From positions 20,106,100-20,170,099 of the forward strand of contig JAYESD010000008.1 in the NCBI GenBank assembly GCA_036927565.1: a stretch of 64,000 nt of DNA, read 5' to 3'. Of the stretch, positions 20,924 to 32,183 are shown in pieces; within the stretch, counting starts at the first letter, position 1; every line of letters begins with the position of its first letter. This stretch comes from Tuctoria greenei (lineage: Eukaryota > Streptophyta > Magnoliopsida > Poales > Poaceae). The translations under genes were made by a program, and so were the position numbers. Below the pieces are notes generated by a model, which worked only from the letters and a program-made list of their open reading frames with translations, did not search any database and was not told the DNA's origin.

Positions 20924-22739
20924 TGTAGGATCGAAGAGCATGTGAAAAGCTACCAGAGGGAGGTGGTGAATGGTAGATTTAAAAAATCTTACGCAGCGGA
21001 AACAATTAAATCCCAACCCCTTCGGCAGAAAAACAATCTGTTAAAGAAATTGTGTGTGAAACTAATCTAAACGTGTTTCAGCGGGAAAAAAGTGATATAT
21101 ATCAGAGAAAATCAAGTCACGAAGAAAACATAAGAAGAATCACTCAAATCCGTCAAGAGAAACTCAAGTTATGATCGAAAGATCGAACATAGGTCAATCT
21201 GTCCTACCCGAGAAAAACAGTTCTGGAATGCTGCAAAGAAACTCGTGTAGATCAGAAACCACAAATCCAATGACCGTGAAATTTTGACAGATAATAGATA
21301 ATCAATTTTTGAAGACAACCCAAAAAGAATCACGTCAATTGGATCTGTAAAACTCGTGCTATGATAAAACCACCGACGAAAGGTAGTGCTGTCCAGAAAC
21401 TCGACGAGTAAAATTTGTCTGGAACAAGTCAGACGAACAAGACACAAAAGTTCCTTCAAACTACGAATTTTATTCAATAGAACACAAGAGGAACAGCTGA
21501 AAAGTCGTGCACCACGAGCTTTGGCTTCCCTTGCTTATATAACCAGCCCTTAGGCCAATCCAATCTCAACTAGAACTCTAATCCTACTCCGATCACGAAT
21601 CAAAACTTTACATAACTGCTTAGGACAGTTCTATACGTAGATAGAAGCAATCTTAATACTTCCAAACATCTTAGGAACGTATTCCACATTCCTAAAACAA
21701 CTCAAATTTGTGACCCACACAAAATTCTATCATAACCAACTCGATACTTTCCATACCGAGCCATAACCGACTCCGCCGCAACCGAAGTCATCAACCGATA
21801 CAATCCGATCCTTCCAACCAGACTTTCCCATCCATAAACCATCTTCAGAACCATGTTGCCACGTCATGCACCGCATGCATACGTGCAAACACCTTCCTTT
21901 GATGTCCAGTAACCTTCATATGCACTGCTCTTGATTCAATCATCCTGCGTGACCTCCTGACCCGCTCAACCACAATTCCTCCTGAATTTGGTTGTTGGAA
22001 CCTCATCTCCTCCCTGAGACTAGTCCAAAGGATCCTGTCACCAGCCATGACTTGAACTCAAGCAACACCTGCATATAAACAAACAACCAATCTATATGAG
22101 CCCAAGTCCGCGACTTGACTCAAGTCAGTTCCAAACACAACACCATATGTGAGCACCTCACATAAGCATGTTGCAAAGCATAGCAAAACGATATCAGTCA
22201 TATCAAACAAAACACACAAAAAACTTAGCAAATGAATACTAAGCAATCTTTTCAATAATATAAAGCAAGTTCAAAACATTGTAAGATAAAAGCAGGAATA
22301 TTGCGATCAAGCTCCGAACCTTGCCAAAGCTAACCGGAGCTTGAGCCGGAGCTTACCAAAGCTAGTACATCATAGCGCCGGAGCTTACCAAAACTAGTAC
22401 CACCTAGCATCGGAGCTTACCAAAGCTAGTCGGACCTAGCACCGGAGCTAACCAAAACTAGTCGGAACTAGGCATCCCAAAAGTCGGAGCTAGAAAAACA
22501 TGTCGGAGCTAACCAACATAAGTCGGACCTAGCAGAACATATCAGAGCTTAATAAAGACATGCCGGAGCTATCAAAGACATGTCGGAGCTAAAGACAAAG
22601 CTCACCGGAGCTATCCAAAAACATGTCGGACCTAGACAAAGAAAGTCGGACCTATTGTTGGACCTTGCTAAAAAGATGTTATGGCAGCATTCAAAACTTT
22701 TATTGTCAAAGCCAATGTATTCAGCACACATAGGTCTCA
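20924..22739 (-). repeat. 3' LTR of element B (1816 bp)
   Basis: On the plus strand it starts TGTAGGATCGAAGAGC and ends ACATAGGTCTCA, followed by the polypurine-tract complement CAATCTCCCCCTTG. It matches 29318-31086 along its length. It contains a block of short variable repeats built on CGGAGCT and AAAGCTAGT (22311-22670). Confidence 0.9.
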
Positions 22740-23761
22740 CAATCTCCCCCTTGATGAATGCATTGGCAACACCAGTTAAAATCCAAACATTGGCTTATTC
22801 ACATTAGAAGTTTTGAAAACAATTTCTCCCCCTTTGTAAAACAGAAATAAAATGAGAAGAAAAACAAATTCTCCCCCTGAGAAGAATCGTGCCAAAACAA
22901 TTGTGAATATGTGCAATGTGTAATAAATTTCTCCCGCTTGCATACTTATCTTTAAAAATTCACATATTATCTCTCCCCCTTTAACAATGTATTCAACAAG
23001 GTTCAAAAGAGAAATTTTAATTATTATGAGCATATTATAACATATACATATAGAACAAAGCTCATCCAAGTCATACTATCAAGTAACTTACACTATCACA
23101 TCAATGAGATACATAAAGTAGTGTAAGCCATGCTAGAGATTAAATGTAATTTTCAATTTAAACAAGTCATGATCTCTCAAACTTAACTATTTCAAAACCT
23201 GAAAGCATGACACTTGTTGCTGCATTTTATTATTTTTCAAAGCACAAATTTACATCATATGATATTTGCAAGAGATTATATGCGCATCTGCCTTATTCTA
23301 ACCAACCAAGCCAAGCCTATGTCATTTGACAATCAGAAGCTTAAGGACATGGTTTTAGTCATACACAACTTCTTCCAAGTTCATATCTAAGTGCAATGAT
23401 AAGCCATCTCAAAAGAAGAAGTGCGATGCATGCATATTCTCTTGATCTTTTCTCAATTTATATTTGTTCATAAAAACTCAACATGTGAGTTGATTACTTG
23501 ATTAATTCTTTACGATTAAAAAGCACTTGTGAACATGCAACAAGTTCAAAACAGCAAGAAAGTTCGATCATAACCCGATTTAGTGTAAGTAATTATTCCA
23601 ATTACTAGTCATGGCAAAAACTACAAATGTATAACATGAGTAATGTAGTAAGAACTTTCAGCATGTAAAAGGAATCACAAGTCATATATGTATGAAATAC
23701 TGTGCTCATATTATTTTAGTTCAGATTCACACATAGACTTCCCAAGTTTCAAAACTCCCCC
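22740..23761 (-). other. 3' non-coding part of element B with a cluster of polypurine tracts
   Basis: No frame is seen. The plus strand carries CTCCCCCTT-type tracts next to the LTR (22743) and again near 22827, 22872, 22930, 22974 and 23754. On the sense strand these read AAGGGGGAG. The one at the LTR is the functional polypurine tract; the others are copies or relics. Multiple tracts are known in SIRE-type elements. Confidence 0.65.
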
Positions 23762-26700
23762 TCAATTTAAGCCATGAGGATGCATAACCCCTATTTCACT
23801 ACGAATGTAACAAAAATGAGTGAAATCCAAAGGTTTTGTAAAAATATCAGCCAATTGTTGTTCGGTATCTACATGGCGAAGTACAATGTTTCCTTTTTCA
23901 ACATTATCTCGGAGAAAGTGATATCCAATGTCAATGTGCTTAGTTCTAGAATGTTGCACGAAGTTTTTAGCAATGCAAATGGTACTAGTGTTATCACAAA
24001 AAAGTGGAACACTATCTAGATCAACCCCATAGTCCTTAAGTGTTTGAACAATCCAAAGAATTTGTGAACAAGCGCTAGCAGCAGCTACATATTCAGATTC
24101 GGCTGTGGATTGTACAACTGAGTTTTGTTTTCTAGAGGACCAAGCAACAAGTGAATTACCAAGAAAATGACAAGCACCCGAAGTAATTTTCCTATCAATC
24201 CTACATCCCCCAAAATCAGCATCGGAATAAGCTTTCAAAGTAACAGTTGAGGAAAAAGAAAGAAAAATGCCAAATTCTTGATTTCCATGTAATTACCTGA
24301 GAATCCTTTTGACGGCTTGACAATGTGAAGCACGTGGGGAGGCTTGAAAACGTGCACAAAGACATACGCTGAATTGTATGTCCGGTCTTGATGCCGTGAG
24401 GTACAAAAGTGATCCGATCATGCTTCTATATTCTTTTTGATCCATGGGTTCACCATCTTCATCAAGTTTAAGTGTTGTTGTTGTTGTTCCCATTGGTGTC
24501 CGAAGAGGATTGCTTTTGTCCATGTTGAAGCGCCTTAGGAGTTCTTTTGTATAATTCGTTTGATGCACAAAGGTACCCTCCTTGGTTTGCATGATTTGCC
24601 GCCCCAAAAAGTACGTGAGTGCTCCCATCATACTCATCTCAAATTCAGAACTCATCATAGTTGAAAACTTGGACACAAGATCATGAGAAGCACAACCAAA
24701 GATAATATCATCCACATAAACTTGAACGAATAATGAGGCATTGCCATGCTTAAGCACAAAAAGAGTTTTATCAACCTTGCCCATGGTAAACCCTTTTTTG
24801 AGTAAGAATGTTTTAACCTATCATACCATGCTCTAGGGGCTTATTTGAGACCGTATAAGGCTTTGGACAGTTTGTAAACATGATTAGGAAAATCTGAATT
24901 TTCAAAACCCGGTGGTTGTTTGATATAAACCTCCTCATCTATGTAGCCATTAAGAAAAGCACTTTTAATATCCATTTGATAAAGCTTAAAACCTTTAGAT
25001 GCAACAAAAGATAACAAAATTCTTATGGCATCTAATTTAGCAACATGAGCAAAAGTTTCATCAAAATCTAGACCTTCAACTTGAGTGAAACCTTGAGCAA
25101 CCAACCTAGCCTTATTACTAACCACAACCCCATACTCACCTTGTTTATTTTTAAACACCCATTTAGTTCCAATTAAAGTGTGACCTTGAGGTGGAGATAC
25201 AAGTTTCCAAACATTATTTCTTTCAAAATTTTCTAACTCTTCTTGCATGGCAATAATCCAAGATTCATTAGTGAGTGCGTGTGATATATCTTTGGGTTCA
25301 AAAGAAGCAACAAAAGCAGAATGAGCATGAGAGTTTGGATCGCAAAACCTGGACCGTGTAACTCGTTCGTGCAAGCTTACAATAATCTATTGTGGAGGAT
25401 GAATTTTGAGAACCCAGAGGGGAGTGGACACTTCACAAGCTTCTTCTTCTTCATGTTCATCACACATCAATGAGCTTGTGACTTGAGGAGGATCTGGACC
25501 AGCAATGGTGGTCGTCGGTGCTGGCTGTGAATCAAAATCAGGAGCTCGAACAATATCATTAGCTGCTGAATTTTCGGGCAGTAGCTCCACCTCTTCCTCA
25601 TCTTCAACAAAAATGCTCTCCCCCTACGGATATGGATCTGGACCTACAACGTTTGAGCTAGTACCTGGGCTAGCTTCATCAAAAGACACTTCACAAGTCT
25701 CCACAATTTTATTAGTGTCAAGTAAAAGCACACGGTAGCCTCTAGTATGAGATGGATAACCAAGAAACATGCCATCAATGGATCTAGGTTCAAATTTATC
25801 AAGATTACCATGTTTATTAACAAAGCATTTGCAACCAAAGACCTGAAAGTGCGTAACACTAGGCCTATGTCCAAACCGGAGCTCAAATGGTGTTTTACCT
25901 GGCTTAGCACGCAAGAAAACACGATTTGAGACATAACAAGCGGTTGAAATCGCATCAACCCAAAATTTCCTAGGAGTTTGATATTCATCAAGCATAGTCC
26001 TAGCCATCTCAACTAAGGTTCTGTTCTTTCTTTCTACAACACCATTTTGTTGAGGTACATAAGGTGGAGAAAATTGATGATCTATTCCATTTCAGCACAG
26101 AAGTGATCAAAAGATTGATTTTTAAATTCAGTTCCATTATCGCTTCTAATTTCTTTTAAAGATCCTGGGTGATCAATTGATAATCCAAGAAATAAAGTTC
26201 TAAAGTGACTAAAAGCTTCATTCTTAGACGCCATAAAGTAAACCCAAGAGTATCTAGAATAATCATCAACAATAACAAGAACATACCATTTACCTCCGAA
26301 GGATTGAACACGTGAAGGTCCTACGGTGTCAAGGTGCAAAAGTTGACCGGTTCAGTTGTCATGATCATTGTAAGAGGAGCATGTGAACCTGCAACCATCT
26401 TAGCATGTCTATAAGAAGAGCACATAATTTCTTTGTCCCCTTGAAGCTTAGGCAGCCCACGTATGCGATCAAGAGCACTAACACACGTTAGGTGATCAAA
26501 GCCTACGTGACCAAGTCTACGATGCCAAAAATATAAGTCCTTTGAATCATTAGCAACTAGACACCTATGCTTAAAGGAAGACATATCAAAATCAGCTTTA
26601 AAAACTCTTCCAAACCGAGACATGTTAAAAATAAGCTCACTATTTGAACCTACAACTTTGCAGCAGTTTTATTGAAAATAATTTCCAGATTTTCATCTAG

Positions 26701-29256
26701 CAATTGTGAAACAGAAAGCAAGTTGTATTTCAGATTTTTGACAAGTGCCACATCCTTCAAAGTGTAGTGATCATTTACACTAACTGAACCCTTAGCAATT
26801 ATAGGAGTTGAAGAATTATTGGCAAAAGTAACATTCTCTACACGTGACACAAAAGAGAGGGAGGAGAACCAATCTTTGTTACCGGTCATGTGGCGTGAGC
26901 AACCTGAATACACAATCCAAATTTTCTCCTTCCTCAAACGTGTAACCTACATAGAAGCACAATATGTCGATGACTCAATACTGGGGTTAGTCAAAAGGCA
27001 TTTAGGAATCCAATACTGAGTCACACGACGTGCAACAGGAAAAACACTCAAAAGCTAAGATAAAACAGCAGGTTTATGAGTCAAAGTTTGAGGTTTTTTA
27101 TTCTTAACTACTGACCTATAAGGTGTGACTTGTGTAGCACAAAAATCAGTAGCTCTAGAGGCAAAAACAGAAGGTCCGGAGGTAAACTTTGAATGTTTTT
27201 GACTCATAACAGTAGGTTGCATGTTCCTGGCATTCAGTTTAATATGTGCAGCAAATTTTGCATGAAAGTTTTGAGATCTAGCAATCATTCTTTCCCTTTT
27301 CTGTTGTTTACCTAGTCTATAACAAAAATCTATGATATGACCATCTCTACCACAGTAGGTACAATGAAATTTAACTTTGTGTTCATATCTAGATGAGCAA
27401 ACAACATTTTTATTTGAAACCGAATGAGACAACACCCCTGCAGATTTGAAAACCACTTCTTTTTGTTTAAGAACTGTTTGAATCAAACCACTTCCTAATG
27501 ACTTTACAATTTTAGGTGGATGTGCCTTAGCATGAGCATGAGAGTCAAAACCTAAACCAGTTTTATCTTTACAAGACTTGGAAGAATTCAGCAGCAAGTT
27601 TAGGCTCTTATTCCCATTACAAAACCGATCTAATTTCCTATGCATGTTGTCAAGTTTATCGGACAAATCAAGACAATTTTCACATGAAGTTTTTCCTTTT
27701 AATTTGCAATTGGAACAATATTTAACTTCATGAGAACGTAAAACATTATTCAATATTGAAATTTCATTCATAGCATCTTTTAGTTTCTTTTCAAGATCAT
27801 CACAACTAGAACAATGCAAATCAATTGTAGAACAAGAAGCATCTTTTAAGTTTCCAATGTCAAGTGCAGCAAACTTTTTGTTCTTTTCAATTTCAAGTTC
27901 AAGTCTATCTAGAGTGGAGGAGTGTGCAGTTCTTAGTGTGGACAATTGTTCATAGATTAAATCACATGAGGGACAAGAACCATCACTAGGAATCAAGGTT
28001 TTCAAATGGTTGATTTCAGATTCTAGTGATTCAATTTTAGCAACATTATCCCTAAGCTTTTTGTCCTTTTTCTTAACAATAATAGTTGCACGAGAAATTG
28101 CATCACACATTTCATTACAGGTAGAACATACCTCATCATCGTCACTGTTGTGTTCTGCATCCTCCTAACTTGATCTTGATCTTGTTTTGCCCGCCATGAA
28201 GCATAAGTTGGCCAGATCGTCATCATCTTCATCACTTTCAAAGTCTACATCGCTTGAACCGAGCTCTTGAAGTGCAGTGATGAAGCTGTTAATCATCTTG
28301 CGTCCTATGGTACCCTTCTTTTTCTTGTTGGGGTTTCTAGAGGTGGTCTTGACCTTGTTCTGTTTTTCTTCACAGGTAGTAGGACCTGTAAGGTTAGGAC
28401 ATTCTGTATGAAAGTGTCCTATCTTACCACATTCAAAACAGCGTTGAGGTCGGGAGCTTCCTCTCCTTCTAGTTCTCACATTTTGCAAAGCTTTTGAGAA
28501 CCTAGTAGAAAGAAGTGTTAGCTCCACCTCTGGAAATTCCTTGATCTGCTCCAGGATTAGTGAGGACAACAAAGCAAGAGTATTGCAAGATGATGATTGG
28601 CCGGAGCTAGGCATATCACATTGTGAGACAAATGCAATAGACTTATTTGGGTTCTTACGTGATAAGATGTCAATTTCATGAGTTTTGAGTTTAGAGTAAA
28701 GCACATCTAAAGTAAGTGTACTCATGATAGTAGATTTACGAATAGAAGTAACTTTCATCTCCCAGATTGACATGTCTAATGCACTAAGAAGTTGCCTAGC
28801 ATTTTTAGCATCAGAAAAGTTAACATTAACACTACGCAGATTGCTGAGAATTTTATTGAAGCGAGCGAAAAGGTCATTGATGGACTCACCGGGTTGCATC
28901 TCTAAACGCATATATTCCTTTTTGAACATATCTTGTCTCACCTCCTTGATCGTGTTGGATCCTTCTTGATAGTCACAAAGCACTCTCCACACATCATATG
29001 CCGATCGAAGGTGTGCAACGCGGTCAAAGTCGCTTTGAGTGAGTCCTTGGATGATCAAGTTCCGGGCTTTGTTGTTGTTGTTGACATCCTGTAGGTTCGT
29101 AGCCATAAATTGATCATTTGACGGCACATCATAAGGCTTGTACACCTTTTCCCATATGGCGAAGCCTTGGGCCTGGATGAAAGCCTCCATGCGTGCCTTC
29201 CAAACCTGAAAATCAATACCAGCAAACATACAAGATTTGGCGGCGTATGTCTCCAT
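23762..29256 (-). pseudogene. gag-pol of SIRE-like copia element B
   Basis: The ATG at 29256 opens METYAAKSCMFAG. Order: gag of the UBN2/Retrotran_gag_2 type (to about 28600), first zinc knuckle CFECGKIGHFHTEC (about 28430), acidic segment, coiled coil (28110-27600), second knuckle CTYCGRDGHIIDFC (about 27340), protease (26925), GAG-pre-integrase (LYFWHRRLGHVGFDHL), integrase core, RT (YVDDIIFG near 24700), and RNase H, ending HPHGLN at 23762. The protease site reads VYSGCS where element C has VDSGC, so its catalytic Asp is lost. Nonsense codons at about 28165, 27055, 25624, 25387 and 24841, and frameshifts near 26640, 26340, 26090 and 24800, break it. Product not functional. Confidence 0.85.
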
Positions 29257-29303
29257 GATGATTAGTCAAAAACACGTGCAAATCACAATGATCAGAACAC
29301 CGT

Positions 29304-29317
29304 GGCTCTGATCCAAT
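29304..29317 (-). other. primer-binding site of element B
   Basis: On the sense strand the LTR end CCTACA is followed by ATTGGATCAGAGCCACGG. This is the initiator-Met tRNA site TGGTATCAGAGCC with one base (T) missing. Confidence 0.6.
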
Positions 29318-31086
29318 TGTAGGATCGAAGAGCACATGAAAAGATATCAGAGGGGGGGTGAATGGTAGATTTAAAAAATCTTACGCAGCAGAAATAATTA
29401 AATCCCAACCCCTTCGGCAGAAAAACAATCTGTTAAAGAAATCTTGTATGAAACTAATCTAAACATGTTTCACCAGGACAAAAGTGATATATATCAGAGA
29501 GAATCAAGTCACGATGAAAACACAAGAAGAATCACTCAAATCCGTCAAGAGAAACTCAAGTTATGATCAAAAGATTGAACAAAGGTCAATCTGTCCTACC
29601 CGAGAAAAATAGTTCTGGAACGCTGCAAAGAAACTCGTGTAGATCAGAAACCACAAAAACAATGACCGTGAACTTTTGACATAAAGTTGTGAAGACAACC
29701 CAAAAAGAATCACGTCAATTGGATCTGTAAAACTCGAGTTATGATAAAACCACCGATGAAAGGTAGTGCGGTCCAGAAACTCGACGAGTAAAACTTGTCT
29801 AGAACAAGTCGGACGAACAAGGCACAAAATTTCCTTCAAACTACGAATTTTATTCAATAGAACACAAGAGGAACAGCCCCAAAGTCGTGGACCACGAGCT
29901 TTGGCCTCCCTTGCTTATATAACAAGCCCTTAGGCCAACCCAATCTCAACTAGGAATCTAATCTTACTCCGATCACGAATCGGAACTTTCCATAACTGCT
30001 TAGGACTCTTCTATATGCAGATAGAAGCAATCTTAAGACTTTCAAACACCTTAGGAACGTATCCCACATTCCTAAAACAACTCAAATTCATGACCCACAC
30101 GAAATCCTATCATAACCAACTCGATACTTTCCATACCGAGCCATAACCAACTCCGCCGCAGCCGAAGTCATCAACCGATACGATCTGGTCCTTCCAACCA
30201 GATCTTCCGATCCATAAACCATCTTTAGAACCATGTTGCCACGTCATGCACTGCATGCATACGTGCAAACACCTTCCTTCGACGTCCAGTAACCTTTATA
30301 TGCACTGCCCTTGATTCAATCATCCTGCGCGACCTCCTGACCCGCTCAACCACAATTCCTCCTGAATTTGGTTATTGGAACCTCATCTCCTCCCTGAGAC
30401 TAGTCCAAATGATCCTATCACCAGCCATGACTTGAACTCAAGCAACACCTGCACATGAACAAACAACCAATCCGTATGAGCCCAAGTCCTCGACTTGACT
30501 CAAGTCAGTTCCAAACACAACACCTCACGTGAGCACCTCTCATAAGCACGTTGCAAAGCATAGCAAAATGACATCAGCCATATCAACCAAAACACACCAA
30601 AACTTAGCAAATAAATACTAAGCAATTTTTCCAAGAATATAAAGCGAGTTCAAAACATTGCACGATAAAAGCAAGAATATTGCGATCAAGCTCCGAACCT
30701 TGCCAAAGCTAACCGGAGCTTGAGCTGGAGCTTACCAAAGCTAGTACATACTAGCACCGGAGCTTACCAAAACTAGTACCACCTAGTGCTGGAGCTTACC
30801 AACGCTAGTCGGAGCTAGCGCCAGATCTAACCAAAACTAGTCGGAACTAGTCATCCCCAAAGTTTGAGCTAGAAAAATATGTCGGAGCTAACCAACATAA
30901 GTCAGACCTAGCAGAATATATCGGAGCTTAACAAAGACATGTCAGAGCTATCAAAAACATGCCGGAGCTAAAGACAAAGCTCACCGGAGCTACCCAAAAA
31001 CATGTCGGACCTTGCTAAAAAGATGTTATGGCAACATTCAAAACTTTTATTATCAAAGCCAATGTATTCAACACACATAGGTCTCA
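29318..31086 (-). repeat. 5' LTR of element B (1769 bp)
   Basis: On the plus strand it starts TGTAGGATCGAAGAGC after the primer site and ends ACATAGGTCTCA at 31086. Beyond that a second, C-type LTR end follows (31087-31159), so two LTR ends stand in a row. The block of CGGAGCT repeats is at about 30690-31010. Confidence 0.85.
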
Positions 31087-31159
31087 CAATTTCAGAACTT
31101 TTATCATCAAAGCCAATGTATTCAGTACAAGCCAATGTATCCAACACACATAGGTCTCA
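31087..31159 (-). repeat. outer end of the 3' LTR of element C, separated by insertion of B
   Basis: CAATTTCAGAACTTTTATC and what follows match the end of C's other LTR (39433-39502), including the doubled AAGCCAATGTATTC words, and end GGTCTCA before CAATCTCCCCC, C's own polypurine tract. Together with 20282-20923 it makes most of C's 3' LTR. Confidence 0.8.
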
Positions 31160-32183
31160 CAATCTCCCCCTTGATGAATGCATTGGCAACACCACTTAAA
31201 ATCCAAACATTGGCTTATTCACATTAAAAGTTTTGAAAGCAATTTCTCCCCCTTTGTAAAATAGAAATAAAATGAGAAGAAAGACAAATTCTCTCCCTGA
31301 GAAGAATCATGCCAAAACAATTGTGAATATGTGAATATGAGCAACGTGTTATCAATTTCTCCCCCTTGCATACTTATATTTAAAAAATCACATATTATCT
31401 CTCCACCTTTGACAATGTATTCAGCAAGGTTAAAAAAAAAGAAATTTCAAATGTTATGAGCATATTATAATATATACATATAAAAAAAGCTCATCTAAGT
31501 CATACTATCAAGTAACTTACACTATCACATCAATGAGATACATAAAGTAGTGTAAGCCATACTAGAGATCAAATGTAATTTTCAATTTAAGTAAGTCATG
31601 ATCTCACAAACTTAACTATTTCAAGACCTGAAAGCATGACACTTGTTGCTGCATTTTATTATTTTTCAAAGCACAAATTTAGATCATATGATATTTGCAA
31701 GAGATTATATGTGCATCTGCCTTATTCTAGCCAACCAAGCCAAGCCTATGTCATTTGACAATCAGAAGCTTAAGGACATGATTTTAGTCATACACAACTT
31801 CTTCCAATCTCATATCTTAGTGCAATGATAAGCCATCTCAAAAGAAGAAGTGTGATGCATGCATATTCTCTTGATCTTTACTCAATTTATATTTGTTCAT
31901 AAAACTCAACGTGTGAGTTGATTGGATTAAATCATTATGATTAAAAGCCCTTGTATCATGAAACAAGTTCAAAAACAGCAAGAAAGTTCAATCATGACTA
32001 AATTTAGTGTAAGTAATTATTCCAATTACTAGTCATGGCAAAAACTACAAAATGTATAACATGAGTAATGTAGTAAGAACTTATGTAAAATCAATCATAA
32101 AGTCATATATGTATGAAATACTATGCTCATATTATCTTAATTTCAGATTCACACATAGACTTCACAAGTTTCAAAATTGCCCC
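31160..32183 (-). other. 3' non-coding part of element C
   Basis: It matches 22740-23761 of element B, with polypurine tracts near 31163, 31247 and 31361. Some tracts are mutated (CTCTCCCTG near 31291, CTCCACCTTT near 31402, GCCCCTCAA near 32179). No frame is seen. Confidence 0.65.

Larger units (their letters stand above)
20924..31086 (-). mobile_element. SIRE/Maximus-like Ty1/copia element B, inserted in the LTR of element C
   Basis: Sense is minus: 5' LTR 29318-31086, primer site 29304-29317, gag-pol 29256-23762, 3' non-coding part with several polypurine tracts, 3' LTR 20924-22739. LTR ends are TGAGACC..CCTACA on the sense strand. The integrase-before-RT order is that of copia. The gag type and the RT wording (VDDIIFG, EFEMSMMG, FVHQTNYTKELL) place it near the SIRE/Maximus/Opie group. 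The flanks are parts of one LTR of element C. No clean 5-bp duplication is seen; both flanks are AATTT-like. Confidence 0.85.
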
